Origin: Prescottella equi
GTDB taxonomy: Bacteria; Actinomycetota; Actinomycetes; Mycobacteriales; Mycobacteriaceae
Direction of reading: 5' to 3'
Assembly: GCF_020171745.1 (NCBI RefSeq)
Contig: NZ_JAIVAH010000016.1
Location: forward strand, 1-64,000
DNA: 64,000 nt
Positions 35,448-45,013 of the stretch are shown here, piece after piece. The notes beneath the pieces were generated by a model that worked only from the letters and a program-made list of their open reading frames with translations, was not told the origin of the DNA and made no database searches. Position 1 is the first letter of the stretch. Each line of letters begins with the position of its first letter. The position numbers were made by a program, and so were the translations under genes.

Positions 35448-36058
35448 GCTAAGCCTTTCATATCGGCACGGGTCGTTTTGAGGGTCAGGGGAAGGCCGGC
35501 GACCACGAGGATCACGTCGTCGCACACGTCGGCCAGGCGAGCGTTGAGGGCGCCGATCTCGTCGCGGAACAACCGGCCCGAGCGATGCTCGGGGATGACG
35601 CCCATGCCCACCTCGGGACTCACCAGCAGCAACCGATCCGGATACGACGCCACCGCGTCGACGAGTCCGTCGGTGCGGGCCGCGATCGTCCCGCGGGGCG
35701 CGTCCCAGGCGTCGGCGGCGTCGAGTTCCCCGGTGATCCACGTGCCCAGGTCGTCGACCAGTGTCGGGGGATGTGGGCCGGTGGCGCTCAGCAGGGCGAC
35801 GAGGCTGCCGTCGTGTCCGGTCTCGACCGTCGACCACGCGTCGGGGCGTCGGCGCCGGTGCTGGTCGATGCGGGCGTCCCAGTCCCGGTCGTCCGGGTAG
35901 CGGCGCGCGGTGGCCACGTACCGGACGTGCGAGCCGGGGGCGAGGTCGTCGAGCAGGCCCTCGGCGTGCGCCGACTTGCCGGACCGGGCACCGCCGAGCA
36001 CGAGGGTGCGGCGGGCGCGGGGCGAATCGGGGGAGAGCACGAGGGTAGACGCTACCAA
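35444..36058 (-). CDS. cobU: adenosylcobinamide kinase / guanylyltransferase
   Basis: A 204-residue bifunctional enzyme (CobU/CobP) that phosphorylates adenosylcobinamide and adds GMP. The P-loop is [12 protein letters not shown] near residue 22, followed by [25 protein letters not shown]-type sequence; [10 protein letters not shown] and [21 protein letters not shown] hold the nucleotide/cobinamide contacts. The start is uncertain: a TTG at 36058 or GTG at 36040. It is the first gene of the cobU-cobT-cobS operon. No cobalamin riboswitch is visible in the short leader. Confidence 0.92.
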   Translation of the reverse strand: MVASTLVLSPDSPRARRTLVLGGARSGKSAHAEGLLDDLAPGSHVRYVATARRYPDDRDWDARIDQHRRRRPDAWSTVETGHDGSLVALLSATGPHPPTLVDDLGTWITGELDAADAWDAPRGTIAARTDGLVDAVASYPDRLLLVSPEVGMGVIPEHRSGRLFRDEIGALNARLADVCDDVILVVAGLPLTLKTTRADMKGLA

Positions 36059-36063
36059 CCGCG

Positions 36064-36098
36064 TCGGGCCGGCCCCCGCAGTGCGAGGACCGGCCCGA
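36064..36098. terminator. 9-bp hairpin between DUF3043 gene and cobU
   Basis: TCGGGCCGG at 36064-36072 pairs with CCGGCCCGA at 36090-36098. It lies downstream of the DUF3043 stop and just before the cobU start, so it probably separates the units. Confidence 0.55.
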
Positions 36099-36110
36099 GA
36101 TGGCGGTGGG

Positions 36111-36791
36111 TCAGACGGCGTCGCCCGGCTTGACGCGGGGCGCGGGCGCGCGCATCTTGCGGATCTGCGATGCGCGGACGAAGGAATACCAGCCCAGCTT
36201 GAAGCCGCCGTCGATGCTGTCCGGGAAGCGCTCGCGCACCTTGTTGTTGATCATCCGGCCGAGGAAGTAGCCCTCGCCGGCCATGAACAGCATCATCACG
36301 AGCATCGCCAGCGTGACGTAGTTCTGGATGACCGGGCTCAGGAACATCGCCATGATCAGCACGAGGGCCAGGGGCATGAAGAGGCCGACGAGGTTGCGGC
36401 GGCTGTCGACGAGATCGCGCGTGTAGGCGCGGGCCGGGCCCTTGTCGCGCGGCAGCAGGTACTTCTCCTCGCCGGCGAGCATGCGGGCGCGGCGATCGGC
36501 GGACTCGGCGCGGCGCTCGGCGGCGGCGACCTTGCGTTCGGCCTTGTTGCCGCGATTGGCCTTGCGGCGGGCGCGGGCTTCCTTGGAGGTGAGCGGGGCG
36601 GGTGCCACGGGGCCGCGCTTCCGGGCCTCGGCCTCGCGACGCTTGGGGGTGGCGCGGCCCTTGCCCGGCGTGGATGCGCCGTTGCCGTCGGGTGTCCGGG
36701 ACTCGTCAGTGGTGGTCTCCGCGGTCGACTCGATGACCTCGACGTCGCGCTTGTCGGAATTGTCGGAGTCGCCTCGGCGTAGCAGCTTCAC
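36111..36791 (-). CDS. DUF3043 membrane protein
   Basis: A 226-residue actinobacterial DUF3043 protein (mycobacterial Rv2206). Residues 1-110 are charged and cytoplasmic, rich in Arg, Ala and Glu. Two membrane helices follow at about 133-180 (LFMPLALVLIMAMFLSPVI, TLAMLVMMLFMAGEGYFLG), then a conserved tail with GRMINNKVRERFPDS and YSFVRASQIRKMR. GTG start at 36791. It stays next to the cob genes in related genomes, but its function is unknown. Confidence 0.88.
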   Translation of the reverse strand: MKLLRRGDSDNSDKRDVEVIESTAETTTDESRTPDGNGASTPGKGRATPKRREAEARKRGPVAPAPLTSKEARARRKANRGNKAERKVAAAERRAESADRRARMLAGEEKYLLPRDKGPARAYTRDLVDSRRNLVGLFMPLALVLIMAMFLSPVIQNYVTLAMLVMMLFMAGEGYFLGRMINNKVRERFPDSIDGGFKLGWYSFVRASQIRKMRAPAPRVKPGDAV

Positions 36792-36899
36792 GTCACCAGG
36801 CTATGGGATAACTGCCGTCCAGTCGAAACCGACCACCCGTCGAACCGCCAGGACGCGCCTCGAAATGCCGAGGTCGGGTGCTCGCCATACACTGCGCTG

Positions 36900-37988
36900 A
36901 TGCGCGTGCTCATCGCCCCCGACTCGTTCGGTGAAACCCTCACTGCGGTACAGGCGGCCGAGGCGATGGCGGCCGGATGGGCGGCCGCGCGGCCCGACGA
37001 CATCGTCGTGCTCGCACCGCAGTCCGATGGCGGACCAGGCTTCGCCGATGTGATTTCCGCGACTACCGGCGGGATGCGGTCCTCGAGCGTTGCGGGCCCG
37101 CTCGGGACGCCCACCGCGGCGCGCTGGGTGCTCGCCGACGGCACCGCGTACATCGAATCGGCGCAGGCGGTCGGCCTGGGACTGCTCGGCGGGCCGCCCA
37201 GCCGGGCCACGGCGCTCGCCGCGCACAGCCGCGGGGTCGGCGAACTGATCGCCGCGGCGGTCGACGCCGGTGCGCGCCGGATCGTCGTCGGCCTCGGTGG
37301 ATCCTGCTGTACCGACGGCGGGCGCGGCGCAGTCGAGGCCCTCGGCGGCCTCGACCAGGCGCGGGAACGTCTCGAGGGTGTGACGCTCGTCGCCGCCACG
37401 GACGTGGAGCACCCGCTGCTCGGCGAGCACGGCGCCGCCCGCGTGTTCGGGCCGCAGAAGGGCGCCGACGAGTCGGCGATCGAACTCCTCGAGCAGCGCA
37501 ACACCGCCTGGTCACGCGATTTGGAGCGCGTGTGCGGATCGGGCGTCGCCGACCGGCCCGGCGCCGGTGCAGCCGGTGGCCTCGGTGCCGCGCTGCTCGC
37601 GCTCGGCGCGGTCCGGAAGTCGGGCGCGGAGGTGGTCGCCGCCTGCACCGGTCAGGCCGACCAGCTCGCGGCGGCCGACCTCGTACTGACCGGCGAGGGC
37701 CGATTCGACCACCAGTCGTTGCGCGGCAAACTCGTCACCTCGCTCGCCGCCGCGGCCCGCCGCCTCGGGGTGCCGACCGTGGTCGTGGCCGGGCAGGTGG
37801 CGGTGGATCGCGACACCGTGCGCGGCGCGGGCATCGTCGCCGCCTTCTCGGTCGCGGAGTTCGCGGGATCCGTCGAGCGGGCCATGACCGAGGCCGCGGA
37901 CCGGCTCGAGGCTCTGACGTCGTGCGTCGCCGATGGTTGGCGCGGCGCGGCGGGTGCTGCGCGGTGCGCCCCGATACATGAGGAATAG
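36900..37988 (+). CDS. glycerate kinase, GckA/GlxK family
   Basis: A 362-residue glycerate kinase phosphorylating D-glycerate to 2- or 3-phosphoglycerate. Typical segments are RVLIAPDSFGETLTAVQAAEAM at the start (the usual Lys of DSFKG is Glu here), QSDGGPGFADVI, GLGGSCCTDGGRGAVEALGG, GAGAAGGLGAALLALGA and LTGEGRFDHQSLRGK. The gene is divergent from the DUF3043 gene and immediately before the IscA-like gene, as in mycobacteria (Rv2205c). Confidence 0.92.
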   Translation: MRVLIAPDSFGETLTAVQAAEAMAAGWAAARPDDIVVLAPQSDGGPGFADVISATTGGMRSSSVAGPLGTPTAARWVLADGTAYIESAQAVGLGLLGGPPSRATALAAHSRGVGELIAAAVDAGARRIVVGLGGSCCTDGGRGAVEALGGLDQARERLEGVTLVAATDVEHPLLGEHGAARVFGPQKGADESAIELLEQRNTAWSRDLERVCGSGVADRPGAGAAGGLGAALLALGAVRKSGAEVVAACTGQADQLAAADLVLTGEGRFDHQSLRGKLVTSLAAAARRLGVPTVVVAGQVAVDRDTVRGAGIVAAFSVAEFAGSVERAMTEAADRLEALTSCVADGWRGAAGAARCAPIHEE

Positions 37989-38047
37989 CGGAGCGCAGAG
38001 TACCGTTGAAGCGATCACGGGTTTGGCACGAGCGACAGGGAGAGCCC

Positions 38048-38398
38048 ATGACTGTGCAGAACGAGACCGCCACTCACGGCGTCACGATGACCGAGACCGC
38101 TTCCGCGAAGGCGAAGGCGCTGCTCGACCAGGAGGGACGCGACGACCTCGCGCTGCGCATCGCCGTGCAGCCCGGTGGCTGTGCCGGCCTGCGTTACCAG
38201 CTGTTCTTCGACGACCGCAGCCTCGACGGTGACCTCGTCGTCGACTTCGGCGGCGTCAACCTCGCCGTCGATCGCATGAGCGCTCCCTACGTCGAGGGCG
38301 CTTCCATCGACTTCGTCGACACCATCGAGAAGCAGGGCTTCACGATCGACAACCCGAACGCCACCGGGTCCTGCGCCTGCGGCGACTCGTTCAACTGA
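38048..38398 (+). CDS. A-type iron-sulfur carrier (IscA/ErpA-like)
   Basis: A 116-residue Fe-S insertion protein. The three cluster ligands are present: Cys45 in QPGGCAGLRY and Cys109/Cys111 in GSCACGDSF. The family core LLDQEGRDDLALRI and FTIDNPNATGSCACG is clear. The ATG at 38048 follows GGGAGA. It probably supplies clusters to LipA, QcrA or other apo-proteins. It corresponds to mycobacterial Rv2204c. Confidence 0.95.
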   Translation: MTVQNETATHGVTMTETASAKAKALLDQEGRDDLALRIAVQPGGCAGLRYQLFFDDRSLDGDLVVDFGGVNLAVDRMSAPYVEGASIDFVDTIEKQGFTIDNPNATGSCACGDSFN

Positions 38399-38423
38399 GT
38401 CCCGTACAACCTTCTCGACGCAC

Positions 38424-38464
38424 TCTGACGCGGAGTCTGCCTCACCGGCGGGCTCCGCGTCAGA
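38424..38464. terminator. 12-bp hairpin after the IscA-like gene
   Basis: TCTGACGCGGAG at 38424-38435 pairs with CTCCGCGTCAGA at 38453-38464, 25 bp past the stop codon. Confidence 0.75.
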
Positions 38465-38493
38465 CTGCGTTGCGCCCCCGACTGGCGTCCTGA

Positions 38494-39501
<1,008 letters not shown>

Positions 39502-39514
39502 GGCTTCCCAGGCG

Positions 39515-39554
39515 ACTCCGCCCGGGTTCCTCTTTCGAGGAGCCCGGGCGGAGT
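39515..39554. terminator. 18-bp hairpin between convergent kinase and asnB genes
   Basis: ACTCCGCCCGGGTTCCTC at 39515-39532 pairs with GAGGAGCCCGGGCGGAGT at 39537-39554, with one T-G wobble and a TTTC loop. Confidence 0.85.
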
Positions 39555-39574
39555 GCGTTTCGGGTGGAACGTGG

Positions 39575-41500
39575 CTAAAGGCTGACCGGGTACACCGGCT
39601 CCTGGATCTGCGGCACGATGCGCTTCTCGACGAAGATGCCGTGCCACACCATGAAGCACAGGACCGTCCACAGCCGACGGCTGTGATCGGACGCGCCCGC
39701 GCGGTGCTCGTTCAGCATCCGGGTGACGGCGGCCTTGTCGAAGATGTGGTCGGTGCCCGACTCGGCGATCTGCTGGTGCGCCCAGTCGAACAGTTCGGTG
39801 CCGGCCAGCCAGTGCCGCAGCGGCACCGGGAAGCCGAGCTTCGCGCGATGCAGCACATGCGGCGGCACGATGCCCTCGAGCGCCTGGCGCAGCGCGAACT
39901 TGGTGGTGTCCTTCGTGATCTTCTGATCCAGCGGTACGCGGGACGCGACGTCGAAGACCTCGGGGTCGAGGAACGGCACCCGCAGCTCGAGCGAGTTGGC
40001 CATCGTCATCTTGTCGGCCTTGACCAGGATGTCGCCGCGCAGCCACGTGAACAGGTCCAGGTGCTGCATGCGTGCCACCGGATCCCAGTCGCGGGACTGC
40101 GCGTAGATCGGCGCGGTGACGTCCTGATGCGTCCATTCCGGGCGGAAGTCGCGCAGCACGGCCCGCAGTTGCGCGTCGTTGAAGCTGCGGGCGTTGCCGT
40201 AGTAGCGCTCCTCGAGGGTCATCGATCCCCGGTTGAGCAGGCTCTTGCCGCGGGTGCCTTCCGGGATGCGCTCGGACAGCTTGCCGGCCGCGCGGCGCAG
40301 CGCCGCCGGAAGGTACTCGAACGGCTTGAGTGACAGCGGTTCCCGGTAGATGGTGTAACCGCCGAACAGCTCGTCCGCGCCCTCGCCGGAGAGCACCACC
40401 TTGACGTGCTTGCGGGCTTCCTTCGCCACGAACCACAGCGGCACCAGCGCCGGGTCGGCGACCGGATCGTCCAGGTACCAGATGATCTCGGGGATCGCGG
40501 CCGCGAACTCGGCGGGGGAGACGACCTTGACCACGTGCCGGGCACCGATCGCCGCCGCGGACTCGGCCGCGACGTCGACCTCGGAGTAGCCCTCACGCTC
40601 GAAACCGGTGGTGAAGGTGATCAGGTTCGGGTTGTGCCGCATCGCGAGCGCCGCGATGGCGGTGGAGTCGATGCCGCCGGACAGGAACGAGCCGACGGTG
40701 ACGTCGGCGCGCATGTGCTTGGCGACCGAGTCCTCGAGGGCCTCCGCGATCTCCCGGTAGCGGGACGCCTCGCTGCCGGGCGTGAACGGCACCGCCGGGA
40801 ACTTCGGCGTGAAGTAGCGCGTCATCTCGGGAGCCTTGCCCGGCATCAGGCGCGCGTAGCAGCCGGACTCGAGGCGGCGGATCTGCGCGTGCAGCGTCTC
40901 GGGCTCGGGGACGTACTGCAGCACCGTGTAGTGCTCGGTCGCGCGCGGATCGAGGTCGGTGTCGATGCCGATGACGTCGGCCAGTTCGAGCAGGCTCTTC
41001 TTCTCGCTGCCGAACGCGGTGCCGCCGGTGCCGGTCGCGATGAACAGCGGCTTGATGCCGAACGGGTCGCGCGCCACGAACAGCTCACGGGTCTCGGTGT
41101 CCCACACCGCGAACGCGAACATGCCGCGCAGCCGGCGGACGGCGTCGGCGCCCCAGTAGTGGTACGCCGCGACGATCGCCTCGCTGTCGCCCTCGGTGCG
41201 GAACTTTGCGCCGTGGTCCTTCGCGAGCTCCGCCCGGATCTCGAGGTAGTTGTAGATCTCACCGTTGAAGGTGAGGGCGTAGCGCTCGGGGTTCTCCGGC
41301 GGGCCCCACCGCAGCGGCTGGTGGGAGTGCTCGATGTCGATGATCGACAGCCGGTTGAAACCGAAGATCAGGTCGTCGTCGTGCCACGTGCCGTGCTCGT
41401 CCGGGCCGCGATGGCGCAGGCAGTGCATGGCCGCATCGACGCGGGCGACGGCGTCGTCGCTGGTGCCGTCGGTGGTGAGTAGTCCGAGCAGTCCGCACAC
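39575..41500 (-). CDS. asnB: glutamine-hydrolysing asparagine synthetase
   Basis: A 641-residue two-domain enzyme. The N-terminal glutaminase has Cys2 as nucleophile (MCGLLGLL after removal of Met), RLSIIDIEHSHQPL and TFNGEIYNYLEIRAEL. The synthetase domain has the PPi-loop SFLSGGIDSTAIAALA and VVLSGEGADELFGGY. In actinobacteria, members of this family may also amidate peptidoglycan mDAP residues (LtsA/AsnB). The start is GTG at 41500. It is divergent from ctaC across 301 bp. Confidence 0.95.
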   Translation of the reverse strand: MCGLLGLLTTDGTSDDAVARVDAAMHCLRHRGPDEHGTWHDDDLIFGFNRLSIIDIEHSHQPLRWGPPENPERYALTFNGEIYNYLEIRAELAKDHGAKFRTEGDSEAIVAAYHYWGADAVRRLRGMFAFAVWDTETRELFVARDPFGIKPLFIATGTGGTAFGSEKKSLLELADVIGIDTDLDPRATEHYTVLQYVPEPETLHAQIRRLESGCYARLMPGKAPEMTRYFTPKFPAVPFTPGSEASRYREIAEALEDSVAKHMRADVTVGSFLSGGIDSTAIAALAMRHNPNLITFTTGFEREGYSEVDVAAESAAAIGARHVVKVVSPAEFAAAIPEIIWYLDDPVADPALVPLWFVAKEARKHVKVVLSGEGADELFGGYTIYREPLSLKPFEYLPAALRRAAGKLSERIPEGTRGKSLLNRGSMTLEERYYGNARSFNDAQLRAVLRDFRPEWTHQDVTAPIYAQSRDWDPVARMQHLDLFTWLRGDILVKADKMTMANSLELRVPFLDPEVFDVASRVPLDQKITKDTTKFALRQALEGIVPPHVLHRAKLGFPVPLRHWLAGTELFDWAHQQIAESGTDHIFDKAAVTRMLNEHRAGASDHSRRLWTVLCFMVWHGIFVEKRIVPQIQEPVYPVSL

Positions 41501-41801
41501 AGCGTCCAGTACCTCGTTTCAGAGTCGGTTGTCGGGCGGAGACCGGTGGTCCGTGGGGGCTCGCCGATTTCCCAAGGAAGTATGCCGCAGTTTCCTGAGG
41601 GGCACCGTCGCCGGACCGGGAGTGCGCGCTGCGATCTCAGCTGAATCCCAGGTAGGGCGCGTACTGTGGAGGGCCATTGGTCCCGACTGCAACACGGGCG
41701 TCGACCCGACAGTGGAGGATCGGCGCGCTTGGTCTACGCTGCGTAGTAATTGGGCCTTCCCTTCGGGTGTGCCCTAGTGGAATTGCGGCGATCAGGAAGG
41801 C
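41501..41801. other. 301-bp divergent promoter region asnB/ctaC
   Basis: It contains two outward promoters and no gene. A -10-like GTACTGT/TACGCTGCG stretch lies on the ctaC side, and TAGTGGAATTGC is close to the ctaC start. No strong hairpin was found. Confidence 0.4.
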
Positions 41802-42866
41802 GTGAACGTGGCGCAAGGTCGGATCCTTCGGCGAGCCGGGCTGGCAGGCTCTTTGGGCATAGCTGCCATGCTGTTGTCGGGATGTTCAATCGACAACTCG
41901 GTACTTCGCTTCGGGTGGCCCTCGGGAGTTACCCCGCAGGCAGAACGTATGCGCGAACTGTGGACGTGGTCGGTCATCGCCGCCCTCGTCATGGGTGTCA
42001 TCGTGTGGGGCCTCACCTTCTGGGTGGTTGTGTTCCACCGTAAGAAGAAGGACTCGCCCGAGTTCCCCCGTCAGACGGCATACAACGTGCCGTTGGAGCT
42101 GTTCTACACGGCAGTTCCGTTCGTGATCATCGCTGTCCTCTTCTACTTCACGGTCGTGGTGCAGAACTACGTCACCGAGAAGAAGGACAATCCGAACGTC
42201 GTCGTCGATGTGACGGCGTACCAGTGGAACTGGAAGTTCGGTTACCGCAGCATCGATCTCGGTAACGGCACCGCCAAGTACGAGGGCATCGACGAGGCCG
42301 CCACCGAAGCCGCGCTCGCTGCGTCGAAGCCCGAGGGCCTCGACGAGCACGGCAAGGAGAAGATCGGCGCGATCCACGGTAAGAACCCGCAGGATCTGTC
42401 CTACCTGGCATACGACAAGATCGAGACCGTCGGCACCAGCAACGAGGTTCCGATCCTCGTCCTGCCGACCGGCAAGCGTATCGAGTTCGTCCTGGCGTCC
42501 TCCGACGTCATCCACTCCTTCTGGGTTCCCGAGTTCCTGTTCAAGCGTGACGTGAACCCGAACCCGAAGGAGAACCACTCGGACAACGTCTTCCAGATCA
42601 GCGAGATCGAGAAGGAAGGCGCGTTCGTGGGCCGCTGCGCCGAGATGTGCGGCACCTTCCACGCGATGATGAACTTCGAGGTCCGCGCGGTGTCGCCGGA
42701 GAAGTTCGACCAGTACATCCAGGCCCGCAAGTCGGTCGAAGAGGGCGGCAAGGGCATGAACACCGGCGAGGCGCTGGCGTCGATCGGCGAGTCGCCCACC
42801 GCGACCTCGACCTCCCCGTTCAAGACCGATCGCACCGTGCGCGAGGCATCGGCCAACGGGAACTGA
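41802..42866 (+). CDS. ctaC: cytochrome c oxidase subunit II
   Basis: A 354-residue subunit of the aa3 oxidase. It has a lipoprotein-type signal with lipobox LLSGC, two membrane helices (about 53-75, 98-122) and the periplasmic CuA domain. Metal ligands are visible: Cys279, Cys283 and His287 in [12 protein letters not shown], with the earlier His in [12 protein letters not shown]. An actinobacterial insertion of about 60 residues ([15 protein letters not shown] and onward) sits between the QWNWKF strand and LPTGKRIEF. Start GTG 41802 or GTG 41808. It is followed by ctaF at 35 bp. Confidence 0.96.
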   Translation: MNVAQGRILRRAGLAGSLGIAAMLLSGCSIDNSVLRFGWPSGVTPQAERMRELWTWSVIAALVMGVIVWGLTFWVVVFHRKKKDSPEFPRQTAYNVPLELFYTAVPFVIIAVLFYFTVVVQNYVTEKKDNPNVVVDVTAYQWNWKFGYRSIDLGNGTAKYEGIDEAATEAALAASKPEGLDEHGKEKIGAIHGKNPQDLSYLAYDKIETVGTSNEVPILVLPTGKRIEFVLASSDVIHSFWVPEFLFKRDVNPNPKENHSDNVFQISEIEKEGAFVGRCAEMCGTFHAMMNFEVRAVSPEKFDQYIQARKSVEEGGKGMNTGEALASIGESPTATSTSPFKTDRTVREASANGN

Positions 42867-42901
42867 CGCCCGAGAACCACTGACCAAGGACAAGAACTGA
42901 T

Positions 42902-43318
42902 ATGAAGATCGAAGCCAAGCTCTTCGAGATCCTGACGGTGTTCTTCATTCTCGTCGCGATCGTCTACGGTGTCTTCACCGCGATGTCGCGGACCGGAATC
43001 GAGTGGGCCGGCCTCACCGCGATCATCCTGTCGGCAGGCCTGAGCCTGATCGTCGGTACCTACTTCCGCTTCGTGGCGCGTCGTCTCGACACCCGCCCCG
43101 AGGACTACGAAGAGGCCGAAATCTCCGACGGCTCGGGCGACCTGGGCTTCTTCAGCCCCGGTAGCTTCTGGCCCATCCTGCTGGCCGGTGCGGCCGCCTT
43201 CGCGGCCATCTCGCTGGCATTCTTCCAGCCGTGGATGATCGTCGTGGCCGTGGTGCTCGTCCTGACCGCCGCTGCCGGCCTGGTCTTCGAGTACCACCTC
43301 GGACCCGAGAAGCACTAG
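42902..43318 (+). CDS. ctaF: cytochrome c oxidase subunit IV, actinobacterial CtaF
   Basis: A 138-residue membrane subunit specific to actinobacterial aa3 oxidases. It has four hydrophobic helices, two in the first 60 residues and two after a central loop carrying [17 protein letters not shown]. The ending [10 protein letters not shown] is typical. It follows ctaC in one operon and is closed by a terminator. Start ATG 42902. Confidence 0.94.
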   Translation: MKIEAKLFEILTVFFILVAIVYGVFTAMSRTGIEWAGLTAIILSAGLSLIVGTYFRFVARRLDTRPEDYEEAEISDGSGDLGFFSPGSFWPILLAGAAAFAAISLAFFQPWMIVVAVVLVLTAAAGLVFEYHLGPEKH

Positions 43319-43337
43319 CTCTCACCCAGATCGACGC

Positions 43338-43375
43338 CGAAGGCGCCGAACCCCTCACCGGGTTCGGCGCCTTCG
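43338..43375. terminator. 16-bp perfect stem after ctaC-ctaF
   Basis: CGAAGGCGCCGAACCC at 43338-43353 pairs with GGGTTCGGCGCCTTCG at 43360-43375 around CTCACC. It is convergent with the carotenoid-oxygenase gene and can serve both. Confidence 0.88.
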
Positions 43376-43395
43376 CCGTTTCCGGATGACCCGAA

Positions 43396-44847
43396 TCAGT
43401 GTGCCGAGTCCGAATCCGGTATCCAGTTGCCGTGGAAGCCGGCCGGGACGCGTTGCGGCAACGCGACCGCCGCCCGGTCCTCGAGAGTCCGGGCGTCCAG
43501 GATGCGCAGTTCCGTCGAGCTCTCCGCGAGGTCCGTCACCAGGCCCATCACGACGCCGTGGCCCTCCGGACTGTCCGGAGACTCCGGATGGAACACGAAC
43601 TCGCCCACCGACGAGTGCGGACCGAAGTCGCGCATCGCGGCGACGCCGTCGGTGCGATCCGTGCGGATCAGCCGGTGCTCGCCGGACAGGTCGTCGGAAC
43701 CCATCACGAGCCAGCAGTCGCGGTGGCGCGACGTGGCGTACCGCTCGTCGAATCGGGGAAACTCGACGTGCTCGTCGGCGAGCCGGGTCCGCCGGACGCG
43801 GCAGCTCACTCGCGGTTCCAGTTCCCAGCGCTCGAGACGGGGCCGGCCCTCCGACGGTCCCGTCCGGTCCGCGTCGAACACCCGCTCGTGCACGACGAGG
43901 TCGACGACGACCCGGCCGTCGGTGCTGGTCGCGTTCACCGGATGGAAGACGTAACTCGGCTCGACCTCCAGCCAGTGCGGCGTCGGATCACCGTGCCGGG
44001 GGATCAGCCCGACCCTGGCGGGATAGCGCTCGTTCCACCGGTACGGGAAGCTCCCGGCCCGGGTCGGCGGCAGGCGGTCCAGGAGCGGACGCGGAACACG
44101 GACCCGCCCGATGGTGGCACCGAGCGCAAGAGCGGCGAGGGGACGGAGCGGTCGTGCGACGTTCGCACTGACCGCGCTGCGGACGTCGAATGTCACCGGG
44201 AGGTCGTAGACCACGAGGTAGTCGCGGGTCAGGGAGAAGGCGTGCATCATCGGGCTGCCGCCGACCCGGATCGGCACCTTCCGGCGGAGCCGGCCGTCCG
44301 GGCCGATGACGGTGTACTGGACGGCGTTGCCGCGGCCGAAGTGGTACGAGACGGCGTGGAGCTCACCGGTTTCCGGGTCCACTATCGGGTGCGCGGTGTA
44401 GCCGCCGCGAACCGTGCCGTCGAAATCGCAGACGTCGACGGTTTCGAGTTCGTACGACAGCTCGGCACACGCCACACCCGCCTCGACCAAGGCCAGTGTC
44501 CGTCCCGCGAAACCGATGACGTTCGTGTTCGCCGACGGTCCGTGCAGCGGTGACCGCCCTCGTTCGGGAGGAGCCGTCCGATGCAGGGCCGCGGACGTGA
44601 CGTCCGAGTCGACCCAGCGGTTGCGGTACCACAGGGCGCGTCCACCACTCAGTCGGACACCGTGCACCATGCCGTCGCCGGTGAACCAGTTGTACTCGTC
44701 CGGGCGCACGTCGGCGATCGGGTTGGGGCCGTTGCGGAGATACCGTCCGTCGAGCCACTCCGGGATCGTGCCGCGCACCGGCAGGTCGAACTCGGTGACC
44801 TCGGCGCGGACCGGCGCATAGCGTTCGTCGACGAAACTCGTGGACAT
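43396..44847 (-). CDS. carotenoid cleavage oxygenase (RPE65/CCO family)
   Basis: A 483-residue non-haem Fe(II) dioxygenase that cleaves a double bond in a carotenoid, stilbene or related polyene. All four iron-binding His are identifiable: His153 (YTAHP), His202 (MMHAF), His302 (VFHPVNA) and His472 (GFHGNW). The N-terminal segment RYLRNGPNP and WFTGDGMVHGV are family hallmarks. It sits between ctaF and the qcr operon, where mycobacteria have mmpS3 and Rv2197c, so it is a local insertion/replacement. The substrate is unknown; Rhodococcus carotenoids or lignin-type stilbenes are possibilities. Confidence 0.92.
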   Translation of the reverse strand: MSTSFVDERYAPVRAEVTEFDLPVRGTIPEWLDGRYLRNGPNPIADVRPDEYNWFTGDGMVHGVRLSGGRALWYRNRWVDSDVTSAALHRTAPPERGRSPLHGPSANTNVIGFAGRTLALVEAGVACAELSYELETVDVCDFDGTVRGGYTAHPIVDPETGELHAVSYHFGRGNAVQYTVIGPDGRLRRKVPIRVGGSPMMHAFSLTRDYLVVYDLPVTFDVRSAVSANVARPLRPLAALALGATIGRVRVPRPLLDRLPPTRAGSFPYRWNERYPARVGLIPRHGDPTPHWLEVEPSYVFHPVNATSTDGRVVVDLVVHERVFDADRTGPSEGRPRLERWELEPRVSCRVRRTRLADEHVEFPRFDERYATSRHRDCWLVMGSDDLSGEHRLIRTDRTDGVAAMRDFGPHSSVGEFVFHPESPDSPEGHGVVMGLVTDLAESSTELRILDARTLEDRAAVALPQRVPAGFHGNWIPDSDSAH

Positions 44848-44958
44848 CGGACGGACCCCTCCCGTTGCGGTGTTGCCCGCGACGGTAGAGGCTGTGGGCG
44901 CCGGCGGGGTGGTTTCCGCTGGAGTTCGGTGCGGGGGAGTGGCCGACAGAGCAAGAAC

Positions 44959-44998
44959 GAGGAAGGCCCCCGAACCGATCGGTTCGGGGGCCTTCCTC
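44959..44998. terminator. 40-bp perfect palindrome terminating the ctaE-qcrCAB operon
   Basis: Bases 44959-44978 (GAGGAAGGCCCCCGAACCGA) are fully complementary to 44979-44998. It lies 15 bp beyond the qcrB stop and about 110 bp upstream of the carotenoid-oxygenase start, isolating that gene. Confidence 0.9.
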
Positions 44999-45013
44999 TG
45001 CAGTCTCGGCGAA

